A stretch of DNA of 64,000 nucleotides from Muricea muricata (taxonomy: Eukaryota; Cnidaria; Anthozoa; Malacalcyonacea; Plexauridae): contig OY979730.1 in NCBI GenBank assembly GCA_963855995.1, positions 2,666,501 through 2,730,500 of the forward strand. The letters run 5' to 3'. A model generated the notes under the pieces. The model searched no databases and was not told where the DNA came from. It was given only the letters and a program-made list of their open reading frames with translations. Shown here in pieces: positions 51,838-63,910 of the stretch. The position numbers and the translations under genes were made by a program. Position 1 is the stretch's first letter. Every line of letters begins with the position of its first letter.

Positions 51838-54222
51838 GGGCCGGTTGTATAAAAAAGTAGTTAAAGTTAACTGCAGTTAGCGTTAACTACCCTAGTTAAA
51901 TCCTTAACCGTAGTTAGTTAACTGCACGACTTAACTGCGTTGCACAAAACGCAGTTAGTCGGATAGTTAACTAATCACGTAGTTAACTTGCGTGGGGCTC
52001 GCGTGGTGCAGTTAACATAAATTAAAATGAATTAAGTCTTGTTTATTTAACAGTGGCTAACAAATTCGATTCAAATAATTGCAGAAGAATGCGCCTGATC
52101 TGTGATAAAAGCAATCGTACTTTTTTTCGTACAAATACAAACATTCACCATTATTGAAGAAAGTACTAATTCGTTGGTTTGTAAATTTCAAATGATTTGT
52201 CTGGATCACTGGACGTCACATGTGCTAAATTGTGTAATTTGTTTGTCTGACTCGCTGACTGTATCGGGAGTGCCAAGCAGATTTGTGTAAAGATGTTAAA
52301 ATGTTTATTTTCCAAAGAAATGATCCATCATACACTAAACTTTTTTTTAGATTATTAGTACGCGGTTGCGGTAAACAAAGTGTACCTGAAATGTTTCGGA
52401 GATTATAGCTAGTCGTCTCACCTTTATAAGTGAATAAATTGGTGAGTGATTGAGGCCCCATGTTATTTAACAACTTATACATCATTTTTGCCTTGGCTTT
52501 CTTCCTTTCTACTTTGAGTGTTTTCCAGCCCAACGCTTTCAATGCTACAGAATCATCTGTACATTGCTCATATTCATGATAATTCGAGCGGCTCTATTTT
52601 GGAGTTTTTGAAGTCGTTTAGATTGTGTTTCACTGAACACATCCCATACTTCACAGCAGTAATCGAAATATGGGCGGATAATAGCATTATAAACGGAAAG
52701 AAGTGTTTGCCTATCAACAAAATCCTTTAAACGTCTAAGAGCAGAAATTCCCGATGTTATTTTCCCGCAAATAATATCAGTATTACTTTTCCACGACAAA
52801 TGCTGGTCGACTGTCACTCCGAGAGTTTTGCACTCATGCACTTGTTTAATCCGTTTGTTTTCAATTACCACATTTGGCTGGAAGTTTGAAATATTTTTAA
52901 CCATTTGTTTTGAACCAATTAGCATAAATTCAGTTTTCGCGACATTGAGGCTTAGTTTATTGGCAATTAGCCATTTTCTAAGATTTTCTAAATCAGAATT
53001 TACTGCATCTTCAAGATCAGTTACAAGAGACGCCAGAAGCTGTCAGGTTTGTGTCGTCAGCAAATAACCGTGGTTTTGTTTTTGATAAACATTGGGGCAA
53101 ATCATTGATATACAATAAAAAGAATAATGGTCCTAAAATAGAGCCTTGTGGTACACCACACCTAATTGCTTTCTCTGATGATAAAAATCCGTTTATGTGA
53201 CATTTCTGACTTCGATTTGAGAGATATGAATTAAGTAGACACAAAGCCTGGCCTTTTATACCGTATATCTCCAATTTCCTCAATAAAATTCGATGATCAA
53301 CTGTATCAAATGCTTTTTTTAAGTCGATTTGGACAACTAGGTTAAACATTTTTTTGTCTAAATTTGCATACCAGTCATTAGTGCAGTCCAATAATGCTGT
53401 AGCGGTAGAATGAAATTTTCGAAAACCAAATTGACCATCACTTAAAAGTCTAAATTTGGATAAGTAACAGTATAGTTGATCATAAAGAATTTTTTCCATA
53501 ATTTTGCTGATGGCTGGCAGGACAGAAATTGGTCTGTAATTTCCTGCCACATTACGTTGGCCATTTTTGTATAGCGGTATTACTCTAGCCGTTTTCCATT
53601 CATCAGGGAATAAGGACAGAGCAATGGCCTGATTAAAAATGTGTGTTAGTGAATCTGAAATAGCAGGTGAAGCAATCTTAATAATTTTGCAAGAAATCTT
53701 GTCAACACCTGTTGCTTTGTTGCTTGAAAGACCAGTCAGAAGTTGATTGACATGGTTGACCGTGACAGGCTGGAATGCAGCAAACTCTGATTCAATATTT
53801 TTGACATATGTCTCAAAGTTGAAATTTTGTGTATTGATCTGACTAGCTAAATTTGGGCCAATATTTGAAAAATAATCATTAAAACCCTCTGCAATATCTC
53901 TAGGGTTTGTTAGGCTGTTTTCTCCAAGTTTTAGCTCATTTACAATTGACGGTTTGTTTTGCCTTCCCAATAAACTGTTTATAGTCTTCCAAGCCTGCTT
54001 AGGATTGGACTTATCATCAGCAATCTTCGTGGAATAGTAATCCCTTTTTGCATTTCTTAATTCTATATTTATTCTATTTCTAGTTCTTGTGTAGTTTAAC
54101 CAATCATTTTCGAGGTTTGTAATAATGGATATTTTGGGACTGGTCATACTGGTCATTGTTTATGGTGGGGGTTACACTGTCACCTATTTAATAATTTTAA
54201 CAAGCAGTTATCAAACTCCATG
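51838..54222. mobile_element. Second Harbinger-like left end carrying a LINE
   Basis: Starts GGGCCGGTTGTATAAAAAAG, as at 30679, preceded by CAG. It tracks the 30.7-kb element for about 470 bp, carries the LINE RT block in the minus orientation, then rejoins the 30.7-kb element's sequence for about 70 bp (GGGTTACACTGTCACCTATT to CAAGCAGTTATCAAACTC). No matching right TIR is seen downstream, so the host element is truncated. Confidence 0.75.
52225..54156 (-). pseudogene. LINE reverse transcriptase, 5'-truncated and frameshifted
   Basis: The minus-strand frame from 54156 to about 53020 encodes most of a non-LTR reverse transcriptase: YRPISVLPAISKIMEKIL, FGFRKFHSTATALL, catalytic motif A DLKKAFDTVDHR, GVPQGSILGPLFFLLYINDL and the catalytic FADDT. 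A frameshift near 53020 moves the thumb region (DLENLRKWLIANKLSLN, KTLGVTVDQHLSW, LQKLQNRAARIIMNM) into other frames. A second shift near 52545 precedes the C-terminal LGWKTLKVERKKAKA and YNLRN. No endonuclease domain is present upstream. By motif style it belongs to the Jockey/CR1/L2 group; the exact clade is uncertain. The copy is inactive. Confidence 0.9.
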
Positions 54223-54546
54223 AGAATCCGCACGGCCGAAAAAAGGTGTCAAACGCACAAAATTTGTGCGTTTCTCCGTATGCAATTATGCCTAATTCCA
54301 ACAAATTTAATAGGTAAAGCTGTCATCAATCCGGCTCTATTCACAGTTGGTATGGAAGCAGCTGCATGTGGTTTTCAGTTTAATATTAGGAAATAGGTTA
54401 CTGAAATGAAAGACGATATTGGCACAGCGTTGGTTAAGATAAAAGAGGTATTACTTCAGACAAAATTTGTTCAAAAACCAACAACAGAAACCAAGGCATG
54501 GTTACTAAGCTAAACGCGATCAAAGGTACTGGTAAGTAATTTCAAC

Positions 54547-54672
54547 ATGGCTTCCTTTTCTAACAAGAGTCAAAATATGAATATGGAAGATATTGGATGA
54601 TATGGATTAGATATGGATGAGCTTTCTAATAATGAGGGCTTGAATATTCATGAATCGACGGAAAGTAGCGAG
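54547..54672 (+). pseudogene. Short acidic exon-like frame in the left palindrome arm
   Basis: ATG at 54547 opens MASFSNKSQNMNMEDIG, is stopped by TGA at 54598, and continues in the same frame as YGLDMDELSNNEG and NIHESTESSE up to a GTAAAT donor-like site. The right arm holds the mirror copy (about 62728-62853, minus) with the same stop. It may be a decayed first exon; this is weak evidence. Confidence 0.25.
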
Positions 54673-56135
54673 GTAAATAGAATTGGTAATATTTTTTCTG
54701 AGTACAGACTGTACGACTACGTGGTTTGTTTATGAATTTCACCAGTTTAATATACGTACGGATATTGGATGATATTAATAATATTAAAATGGTGCGCGAA
54801 GTCGCAGAGATACCAGATTTATTTCGAGTGTTGAACATGATATCCTAAGAGTGAGTGCAGCGAACGAGGGCATTTCCTAGCACCATGTATTTTTCTGTTT
54901 ATTATATAAACTACAGTGTTTTCTACTAATATAAAACATCCAGAAGCTATTAGTTGATTGTTTGAAAAGCGATAATTTTCACATGTCATGATCTCACATT
55001 TGAGATTATCAATTTTATCAGTGCTGGAAATCTTTATGAAGCACTGTACTTTAAATAATAAGTATTGTCTGTCTAGTCACGAAGGTTAGTAATTCATTGC
55101 ATGTAGTGATCATGTGATGGCAAACAGGCAGGTAAAAATTCGAGATTGTATTCAACCTACAATTATAGTCCTATATAAAACCCACAAGTAAGTCTCTTTT
55201 GACTTTATTTTGTAATCAGCCGGTATGGTCTGGAAAGTATGGCAACTAGCCACTCAAGAATTTTTGTTGTGTTCAGGTTTGCATACTTGGCTTAATACTG
55301 AATATGGTGAATATGGCCAGTGCTAGGTATCTAACATGCACACTGAAGTGCATTTGACACAGGTTTGCACACTGTACATTTGAAATTTTTGAAACCCGAG
55401 ATCTTGTTAAAAACAGCCATACTTTCCAGTCTAGGTCATCAGTCTACAGTATCTGACTGCCTATCAAAGTGGATTGTTTGTACTGCACAGCCAAGATACA
55501 GTATTGGGCTGCAATTTTGATGTCTTCTAATAAATTTTCTATTAAATGTCTTCTATTAAATTGCCTATATTTTAGTCCCTATATATTTTCTATTAAGTAT
55601 TTTAAATCTCAGCACATAATCTTTCCAGTCTGGACTGCAGGTTCATAAACATGAAAATTTTCAAACAATCAACATTATTCATTTCTTGTGGGTACAAGAC
55701 TGTTGTTTGAAACATTTGAAAATGTGAAAATAATGCAACCGACTGTGGCTAGTTTGAAAATAAGCTAGTTAAGTGGACTATTTTTTATCACTCCCTGTAT
55801 ACTATTCTTCTGCCCATGCCATCTTTTTGCAACAATCAGTAACTGTCTTATTAAGGTTAAGTTAACAGTATCTAGCCATCCACAGAAGTTTAATGTTTAT
55901 GTAATCAGAAATCTTTAGTAATGTTTGGTCACTATATACTTTGGAACTTCAGTATTAGTAGAGAATAGCCAACAATAAGTCTCACTCATGTTGGGACCTA
56001 TATGTTTTTGTCTCCTTGGCTGTGACAATGCCATCATTCTAGCAGCTAAACCTGGGGCATAAAAAACGTTTGAAAAACTTCATGAGATTTAGTCTGTGCA
56101 AAGATTGTGCAGAATGGAAATATATGAGCATGCAC

Positions 56136-56150
56136 CCCCCCCCCCCCCCC
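56136..56150. repeat. Poly-C tract in the left palindrome arm
   Basis: About 15 C residues; the mirror poly-G tract is at about 61254-61266 and is slightly shorter. Confidence 0.9.
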
Positions 56151-57229
56151 AATTATCAGTAAGTAATATTTGATAATTATTTTTAGTCTCTGAGGCTGAG
56201 AAACAAATTCACACAATTGCCTGCATGGTAAATATTGTTTGGCCGGACCAACATTTCAGTCCTGTAAAGTATGCATTCACCAAAGGATCTGGCCTGCACA
56301 GTCATATTTGGACAATTCAGTCATCCATGGAAATGCACAATATAAATTCCAACAAAACGTCTGCAACCTGTTTTAGGAAAAGAAAGGAACTTTAAAAAGA
56401 CACACAATGGATGTGCTGTAAAGCCATAGATTAAGGATAAACAGATGTGCAACTGGATACGTGCCAGTCTCTCATGTTCTATGCTAATATACGACGTCAC
56501 ATCCACGAACCATGAAAGTGTTCATAAAATCGTCAATTAATTGACATTTCTCTTTCTAATTCGTTATAAACTTTGGCTTGTGTACTCGCCAGTATATTGC
56601 GCATACGCACTGCTGCTATGTTATGACCTGGTTTTTGTTGGCAGCATGAGCATCAGTAAAATAAAAAGGGATAACGTTTCCAGTGAATTTTGCGAAAAAA
56701 TGCTGAAAGAATTTTCTTTAAAATTTGTTTTTGTTTCGACGCACATTTCGGTACTGTTGATTTCTTTGTTTTTTAACCGTGTGCTTATGTTCATCTTGCT
56801 AGTCAAAATCAGGTCTAATTAAATGTTCATTTATCTTATACTAAATATACCGTAATTAGTCAAACGAATACGGTTTTCGTAAATAATAGAATTTAATAAA
56901 TAATTTCTTCTTATCTTGTGCTCAGATTTATTTATAAATCAAAATACAATATAATAATCTTATTACGAAAAACAGTGCATGTACCATATATTTTTGCTAA
57001 CCTCATACATGTATTATTCAATTTTCAACATACCTTTTTCTCGCTACTAGCCTAGTATTCACTCTTAAGCGCTTAAGATAATATTCTCCCTCTCCAAAAA
57101 AAACCCCACATTCCCTTACAATTTCTCCAAAATCTGGCCTTGGTTATATGTTAACTCGGTTTTTGCATGCATGCCACTTGATTTCTTATCTTTACTTCAA
57201 AGTTCAAATGGTCATTGTGGCCATGCATG

Positions 57230-59337
57230 TGTCTTTAGTATTGGAAAATGTTATTATAAGGATTGAAATTATTGTTTTCAGAGATTTTATGACTTTGGTT
57301 AAATAGGAACAAATTTTGTCATTGTTTAACCAAGCCTATTATTACACGAATTATTATGTATTTAGTGTTTGAAAATGTTATTATAAGGATTGAAATTATT
57401 ATCGTTTTCAGAGATTTTATGACTGGTTGAATAGGAACAAATTTTGTGATTATTTAACCAAGCCTATTATTACACGAATTATTGTGTCTTTAGTGTTTAA
57501 AAATGTTATAAGTACTGCTGTATTGTTTTCAGAGATTTTATGAGTTTGGTTAAACATGATCAAATTTTGTCATTAATTAACCAAGCCTATTATTACACGA
57601 ATTATTGTACCTTTAGTGTTTGAAAATGTTATTATAAGGATTGAAATTATTGTTTTCAGAGATTTTATGACTTTGGTTAAATAGGTACAAATTTTGTCAT
57701 TGTTTAACCAAGCCCATTATTACACGAATTATTGTGTCTTTAGTGTTGGAAAATGTTATTATAAGAATTGAAGTTACTGTTTTCAGAGATTTTACGACTT
57801 TGGTTAAATAGGAACAAATTTTGCCATTATTTAACCAAGCCTATTATTACACGAATTATTATGTATTTAGTGTTTGAAAATGTTATTATAAGGATTGAAA
57901 TTATTGTTTTCAGAGATTTTATGACTTTGGTTGAATAGGAACAATTTTTGTGATTATTTAACCAAGCCTATTATTGCACGAATTATTGTGTCTTTAGTGT
58001 TGGAAAATGTTATTGTAAGGATTGAAGTTAGTGTTTTCAGAGATTTTATAACTTTGATTAAATATGTACAAATTTTGTCATTGTTTAACCAAGCCCATTA
58101 TTACACGAATTATTGTGTCTTTAGTGTTGGAAAATGTTATTATAAGGATTGAAGTTACTGTTTTCAGAGATTTTATAACTTTGGTTAAATGTGTACAAAT
58201 TTTGTCATTATTTAACCAAGCCCATAATTACACGAATTATTGTGTCTTTAATGTTTAAAAATGTTATTATAAGGATTGAAGTTACTGTTTTCAGAGATTT
58301 TATAACTTTGGTTAAATATGTACAAATTTTGTCATTGTTTAACCAAGCCCATTATTACACGAATTATTGTGTCTTTAGTGTTTAAAAATGTTATTATAAG
58401 GATTGAAGTTACTGTTTTCAGAGATTTTATAACTTTGGTTAAATATGTACAAATTTTGTCATTGTTTAACCAAGCCCATTATTACACGAATTATTGTGTC
58501 TTTAGTGTTGGAAAATGTTATTATAAGGATTGAAGTTACTGTTTTCAGAGATTTTATAACTTTGGTTAAATATGTACAAATTTTGTCATTGTTTAACCAA
58601 GCCCATTATTACACGAATTATTGTGTCTTTAGTGTTTAAAAATGTCATTATAAGGATTGAAGTTACTGTTTTCAGAGATTTTATAACTTTGGTTAAATAT
58701 ATACAAATTTTGTCCTTGTTTAACCAAGCCCATTATTACACGAATTATTGTGTCTTTAGTGTTGGAAAATGTTATTATAAGGATTGAAGTTACTGTTTTC
58801 AGAAATTTTATAACTTTGGTTAAATATGTACAAATTTTGTCATTGTTTAACCAAGCCCATTATTACACGAATTATTGTGTCTTTAGTGTTGGAAAATGTT
58901 ATTATAAGGATTGAAGTTACTGTTTTCAGAGATTTTATAACTTTGGTTAAATATGTACAACTTTGGTCATTGTTTAACCAAGCCCATTATTACACGAATT
59001 ATTGTGTCTTTAGTGTTGGAAAATGTTATTATAAGGATTGAAGTTACTGTTTTCAGAGATTTTATAACCTTGGTTAAATATGTGCAAATTTGGTCATTGT
59101 TTAACCAAGCCCATTATTACACGAATTATTGTGTCTTTAGTGTTGGAAAATGTTATTATAAGGATTGAAGTTGCTTTTTTCAGAGATTTTATAACTTTGG
59201 TTAAACATGATCAAATTTTGTCATTATTTAACCAAGCTTATTATTACACGAATTATTGTCTTTAGTGTTTAAAAATGTTATTATAAGGACTGCTGTATTG
59301 TTTTCAGAGATTTTATGACTTTGATTAAACATGATCA
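57230..59337 (+). repeat. 127-bp tandem repeat array, forward orientation (~16.6 units)
   Basis: The unit contains TTTAACCAAGCCCATTATTA, CACGAATTATTGTGTCTTTA, ATGTTATTATAAGGATTGAA and TTTTCAGAGATTTTATAACT. The period is exactly 127 bp in the best part (58064 to 59207). Units in the centre are almost identical; the outer, left ones are more varied. Within each unit TTGGTTAAA and TTTAACCAA can pair as a short hairpin. Confidence 0.97.
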
Positions 59338-60095
59338 ATAATTCGTGTAATAATAGGCTTGGTTAAATAATGACAAAATTTGATCATGTTTAACCAAACT
59401 CATAAAATCTCTGAAAACAATACAGCAGCCGTTATAATAACATTTTCCAACACTATAGACACAATAATTCGTGCAATAATAGGCTTGGTTAAATAATCAC
59501 AAAAATTGTTCCTATTCAACCAAAGTCATAAAATCTCTGAAAACAATAATTTCAATCCTTATAATAACATTTTCAAACACTAAATACATAATAATTCGTG
59601 TAATAATAGGCTTGGTTAAATAATGGCAAAATTTTTTCCTATTTAACCAAAGTCGTAAAATCTCTGAAAACAATAATTTCAATCCTTCTAATAACATTTT
59701 CTAACACTGAAGATACAATAATTCGTGTAATAATAGGCTTGGTTAAATAATGACAAAATTTATACCTATTTAACCAAAGTCATAAAATCTCTGAAAACAA
59801 TACAGCAGCCCTTATAATAACATTTTTAAACATTAAAAACACAATAATTCGTGCAATAATAGGCTTGGTTAAATAATCACAAAATTTGTTCCTATTCAAC
59901 CAGTCATAAAATCTCTGAAAACGACAATAATTTCAATCCTTAAAATAACATTTTCAAACACTAAATACATAATAATTCGTGTAATAATAGGCTTGGTTAA
60001 ACAATGACAAAATTTGTTCCTATTTAACCAAAGTCATAAAATCTCTGAAAACAATAATTTCAATCCTTATAATAACATTTTCCAATACTAAAGAC
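59338..60095 (-). repeat. 127-bp tandem repeat array, reverse orientation (~6 units)
   Basis: The same repeat in the opposite direction (AATAATTCGTGTAATAATAG, GGCTTGGTTAAATAATGAC). The switch occurs inside a unit at about 59337 with a short shared CAA. These units resemble the outer, varied units of the left array more than its homogenised centre. Confidence 0.95.
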
Positions 60096-62929
60096 ACATG
60101 CATGGCCACAATGACCATTTGAACTTTGAAGTAAAGATAAGAAATCAAGTGGCATGCATGCAAAAACCGAGTTAACATATAACCAAGGCCAGATTTTGGA
60201 GAAATTGTAAGGGAATGTGGGGGTTTTTTTGGGGAGGTGTGCACCTCTCCTATTCCCAGAGGAGGCGCGCACCTCTCCCAAAATTCGGTCTTTTATACAA
60301 CTACATTTATGTAACCATGCATTTTGGAGAGGGAGAATATTATCTTAAGCGCTTAAGAGTGAGTACTAGGCTAGTAGCGAGAAAAAGGTATGTTGAAAAT
60401 TGAATAATATATGTATGAGGTTAGCAAAAATATATGGTACATGCACTGTTTTTCGTAATAAGATTATTATATTGTATTTTGATTTATAAATAAATCTGAA
60501 CACAAGATAAGAAGAAATTATTTATTAAATTCTATTATTAACAAAAACCGTATTCGTTTGACTAATTACGGTATATTTAGTATAAGATAAATGAACATTT
60601 AATTAGACCTGATTTTGACTAGCAAGATGAACATAAGCACACGGTTAAAAAACAAAGAAATCAACGGTACCGAAATGTGCGTCGGAACAAAAACAAATTT
60701 TAAAGAAAATTCTTTCAGCATTTTTTCGCAAAATTCACTGGAAACGTTATCCCTTTTTATTTTACTGATGCTCATGCTGCCAACAAAAACCAGGTCATAT
60801 GCGCAGTATACTGGCGAGTACACAAGCCAAAGTTTATAACGAATTTGAAAGAGAAATGTCAATTAATTGACGATTTTATGAACACTTTCATGGTTCGTGG
60901 ATATGACGTCGTATATTAGCATAGAACATGAGAGACTGGCACGTATCCAGTTGCACATCTGTTTATCCTTAATCCATGGCTTTACAGCACATCCATTGTG
61001 TGTCTTTTTAAAGTTCCTTTCTTTTCCTAAAACAGCTTCCAGACGTTTTGTTGGAATTTATGTTGTGCATTTTCGTGGATGACTGAATTGTCCAAATATG
61101 ACTGTGCAGGCCAGATCCTTTGGTGAATGCATACTTTACAGGACTGAAATGTTGGTCCGGCCAAACAATATTTACCATGCAGGCAATTGTGTGAATTTGT
61201 TTCTCAGCCTCAGAGACTAAAAATAATTATCAAATATTACTTACTGATAATTGGGGGGGGGGGGGTGCATGCTCATATATTTCCATTCTGCACAATCTTT
61301 GCACAGACTAAATCTCATGAAGTTTTTCAAACGTTTTTTATGCCCCAGGTTTAGCTGCTAGAATGATGGCATTGTCACAGCCAAGGAGACAAAAACATAT
61401 AGGTCCCAACATGAGTGAGACTTATTGTTGGCTATTCTCTACTAATACTGAAGTTCCAAAGTATATAGTGACCAAACATTACTAAAGATTTCTGATTACA
61501 TAAACATTAAACTTCTGTGGATGGCTAGATACTGTTAACTTAACCTTAATAAGACAGTTACTGATTGTTGCAAAAAGATGGCATGGGCAGAAGAATAGTA
61601 TACAGGGAGTGATAAAAAATAGTCCACTTAACTAGCTTATTTTCAAACTAGCCACAGTCGGTTGCATTATTTTCACATTTTCAAATGTTTCAAACAACAG
61701 TCTTGTACCCACAAGAAATGAATAATGTTGATTGTTTGAAAATTTTCATGTTTATGAACCTGCAGTCCAGACTGGAAAGATTATGTGCTGAGATTTAAAA
61801 TACTTAATAGAAAATATATAGGGACTAAAATATAGGCAATTTAACAGAAGACATTTAATAGAAAATTTATTAGAAGACATCAAAATTGCAGCCCAATACT
61901 GTATCTTGGCTGTGCAGTACAAACAATCCACTTTGATAGGCAGTCAGATACTGTAGACTGATGACCTAGACTGGAAAGTATGGCTGTTTTTAACAAGATC
62001 TCGGGTTTCAAAAATTTCAAATGTACAGTGTGCAAACCTGTGTCAAATGCACTTCAGTGTGCATGTTAGATACCTAGCACTGGCCATATTCACCATATTC
62101 AGTATTAAGCCAAGTATGCAAACCTGAACACAACAAAAATTCTTGAGTGGCTAGTTGCCATACTTTCCAGACCATACCGGCTGATTACAAAATAAAGTCA
62201 AAAGAGACTTACTTGTGGGTTTTATATAGGACTATAATTGTAGGTTGAATACAATCTCGAATTTTTACCTGCCTGTTTGCCATCACATGATCACTACATG
62301 CAATGAATTACTAACCTTCGTGACTAGACAGACAATACTTATTATTTAAAGTACAGTGCTTCATAAAGATTTCCAGCACTGATAAAATTGATAATCTCAA
62401 ATGTGAGATCATGACATGTGAAAATTATCGCTTTTCAAACAATCAACTAATAGCTTCTGGATGTTTTATATTAGTAGAAAACACTGTAGTTTATATAATA
62501 AACAGAAAAATACATGGTGCTAGGAAATGCCCTCGTTCGCTGCACTCACTCTTAGGATATCATGTTCAACACTCGAAATAAATCTGGTATCTCTGCGACT
62601 TCGCGCACCATTTTAATATTATTAATATCATCCAATATCCGTACGTATATTAAACTGGTGAAATTCATAAACAAACCACGTAGTCGTACAGTCTGTACTC
62701 AGAAAAAATATTACCAATTCTATTTACCTCGCTACTTTCCGTCGATTCATGAATATTCAAGCCCTCATTATTAGAAAGCTCATCCATATCTAATCCATAT
62801 CATCCAATATCTTCCATATTCATATTTTGACTCTTGTTAGAAAAGGAAGCCATGTTGAAATTACTTACCAGTACCTTTGATCGCGTTTAGCTTAGTAACC
62901 ATGCCTTGGTTTCTGTTGTTGGTTTTTGA
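60096..62929. repeat. Right arm of the palindrome
   Basis: Mirror of 54471-57229. Differences I can see include an 18-bp deletion (relative to the left arm's 56602-56627 zone), about 95 bp of extra sequence at about 60233-60335 rich in GGAGAGGTGCGCGCC-like palindromes, a shorter poly-G, and single-base changes (for example near 61844). Confidence 0.95.
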
Positions 62930-63517
62930 TGAATTGATGACATTTATTTAAATGAATTATTTTTTACCTATTTGTAATAGTACCCATATAAAACCACTTC
63001 GTTTAAATATTAATATTTGGAATAATGAAGCTTATAACTGCGTATTAAATATCTGACATTATTATTGTCACATTATATCCAGAAAACGCGCGCCAATTTT
63101 AAACATTGCACGCGAATACCGCATTCGAGGCGCATCAAACAGAGAATGTTCAAGCAAGTATATTCGCACTGTTTGGACAAAACAAAGAGTTGGTACGCGT
63201 ACAATAAATTGCTTTTCGGTTACCAAAAAAATCGTAGCCCTGAATGTTGCAAGGCATTCAAATGCTTTCCAACAGAGGTCAAGAAGGTCAAACTTGCAGA
63301 ATTGCGAGACGGTGACGGTCGCCAAATCTCATATCGGTAATTCTTCGCTGGGTCAAGAAAAAGGTTGTACCTAGCCTATATTAAAACATTATAAACCTTG
63401 AATATATACACGGTAAACTTTTTGTGCACGGGACCTATATAACTATGTGAATAATGATTACATACATATTATGCATTGTATGTATCAATTTAACTGAGTT
63501 AAATTAAGTCTGCGAAA
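62930..63517. other. Right flank of palindrome, nothing assigned
   Basis: Open frames on both strands cover 63065-63340, but neither shows a recognisable domain or splice structure. Confidence 0.35.
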
Positions 63518-63910
63518 AGAACTTAGCTGAGACTCTTGTGTCAGAAAGATGCAGTCATCTTTTGCTGACAGGTTAAGAAGATGTAATCATCTTTGCTTAA
63601 TCAGTTGACGCGAAGTCTTTGTAATGATCATGAAAATACTATATGTTCATATACTTTACCTGTTCGCAATTCATGTCTTGAGTTAACTGATCAAATCTGC
63701 GACCAAATAAGTATAATTATCCGAACATTTTAGTCAGATTGAACTGAACACAGTCGAGCGAATTTCAAAGCAAGCTTTGTGTGTGTTCCATTATAAAGAA
63801 CTTAGCAGAGACTCCTGTGTCAGAAAGATGCAGTCATCTTTTGCTGACAGGTTAAGAAGATGTAGTCATCTTTGCTTAATCAGTTGACGCGAAGTCTTTG
63901 TAATGAAAAT
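63518..63910. repeat. Direct repeat pair of ~113 bp
   Basis: AAGAACTTAGCTGAGACTCT at 63518 and AAGAACTTAGCAGAGACTCC at 63798 begin copies that both run through GTCAGAAAGATGCAGTCATC and TTAATCAGTTGACGCGAAGT. Each copy also has an internal near-repeat (AGATGCAGTCATCTTTTGCT / AGATGTARTCATCTTTGCTT). Spacing is about 280 bp. Confidence 0.9.

Larger units (their letters stand above)
54471..62929. repeat. 8.46-kb palindrome (giant inverted repeat)
   Basis: 54471-57229 is the reverse complement of 60096-62929 with only scattered differences. Coordinate pairs sum to 117,400 at the outer end, shift by 3 and then 18 bp inward, and jump by about 95 bp where the right arm has extra sequence. Between them, two arrays of one 127-bp repeat face each other head to head with no unique spacer. 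I see no target-site duplication at the edges and no transposase inside. Confidence 0.97.

Noticed and set aside
57931-59265. Series of similar 60-73-codon frames repeating every 127 bp
   Set aside because: 127 is not a multiple of 3, so each unit is in a new frame; the frames simply reflect the satellite.
57230-60095. CRISPR-like regular repeats
   Set aside because: The 127-bp units are directly contiguous without spacers, in a eukaryotic context.
54471-62929. Large virus-like (Maverick/Polinton) element suggested by long inverted ends
   Set aside because: No DNA polymerase, integrase, protease or capsid frames are present between or within the arms.
63065-63340. 91-codon plus-strand frame and 85-codon minus-strand frame
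   Set aside because: Both strands are open over the same stretch and neither product is recognisable; coding cannot be argued.
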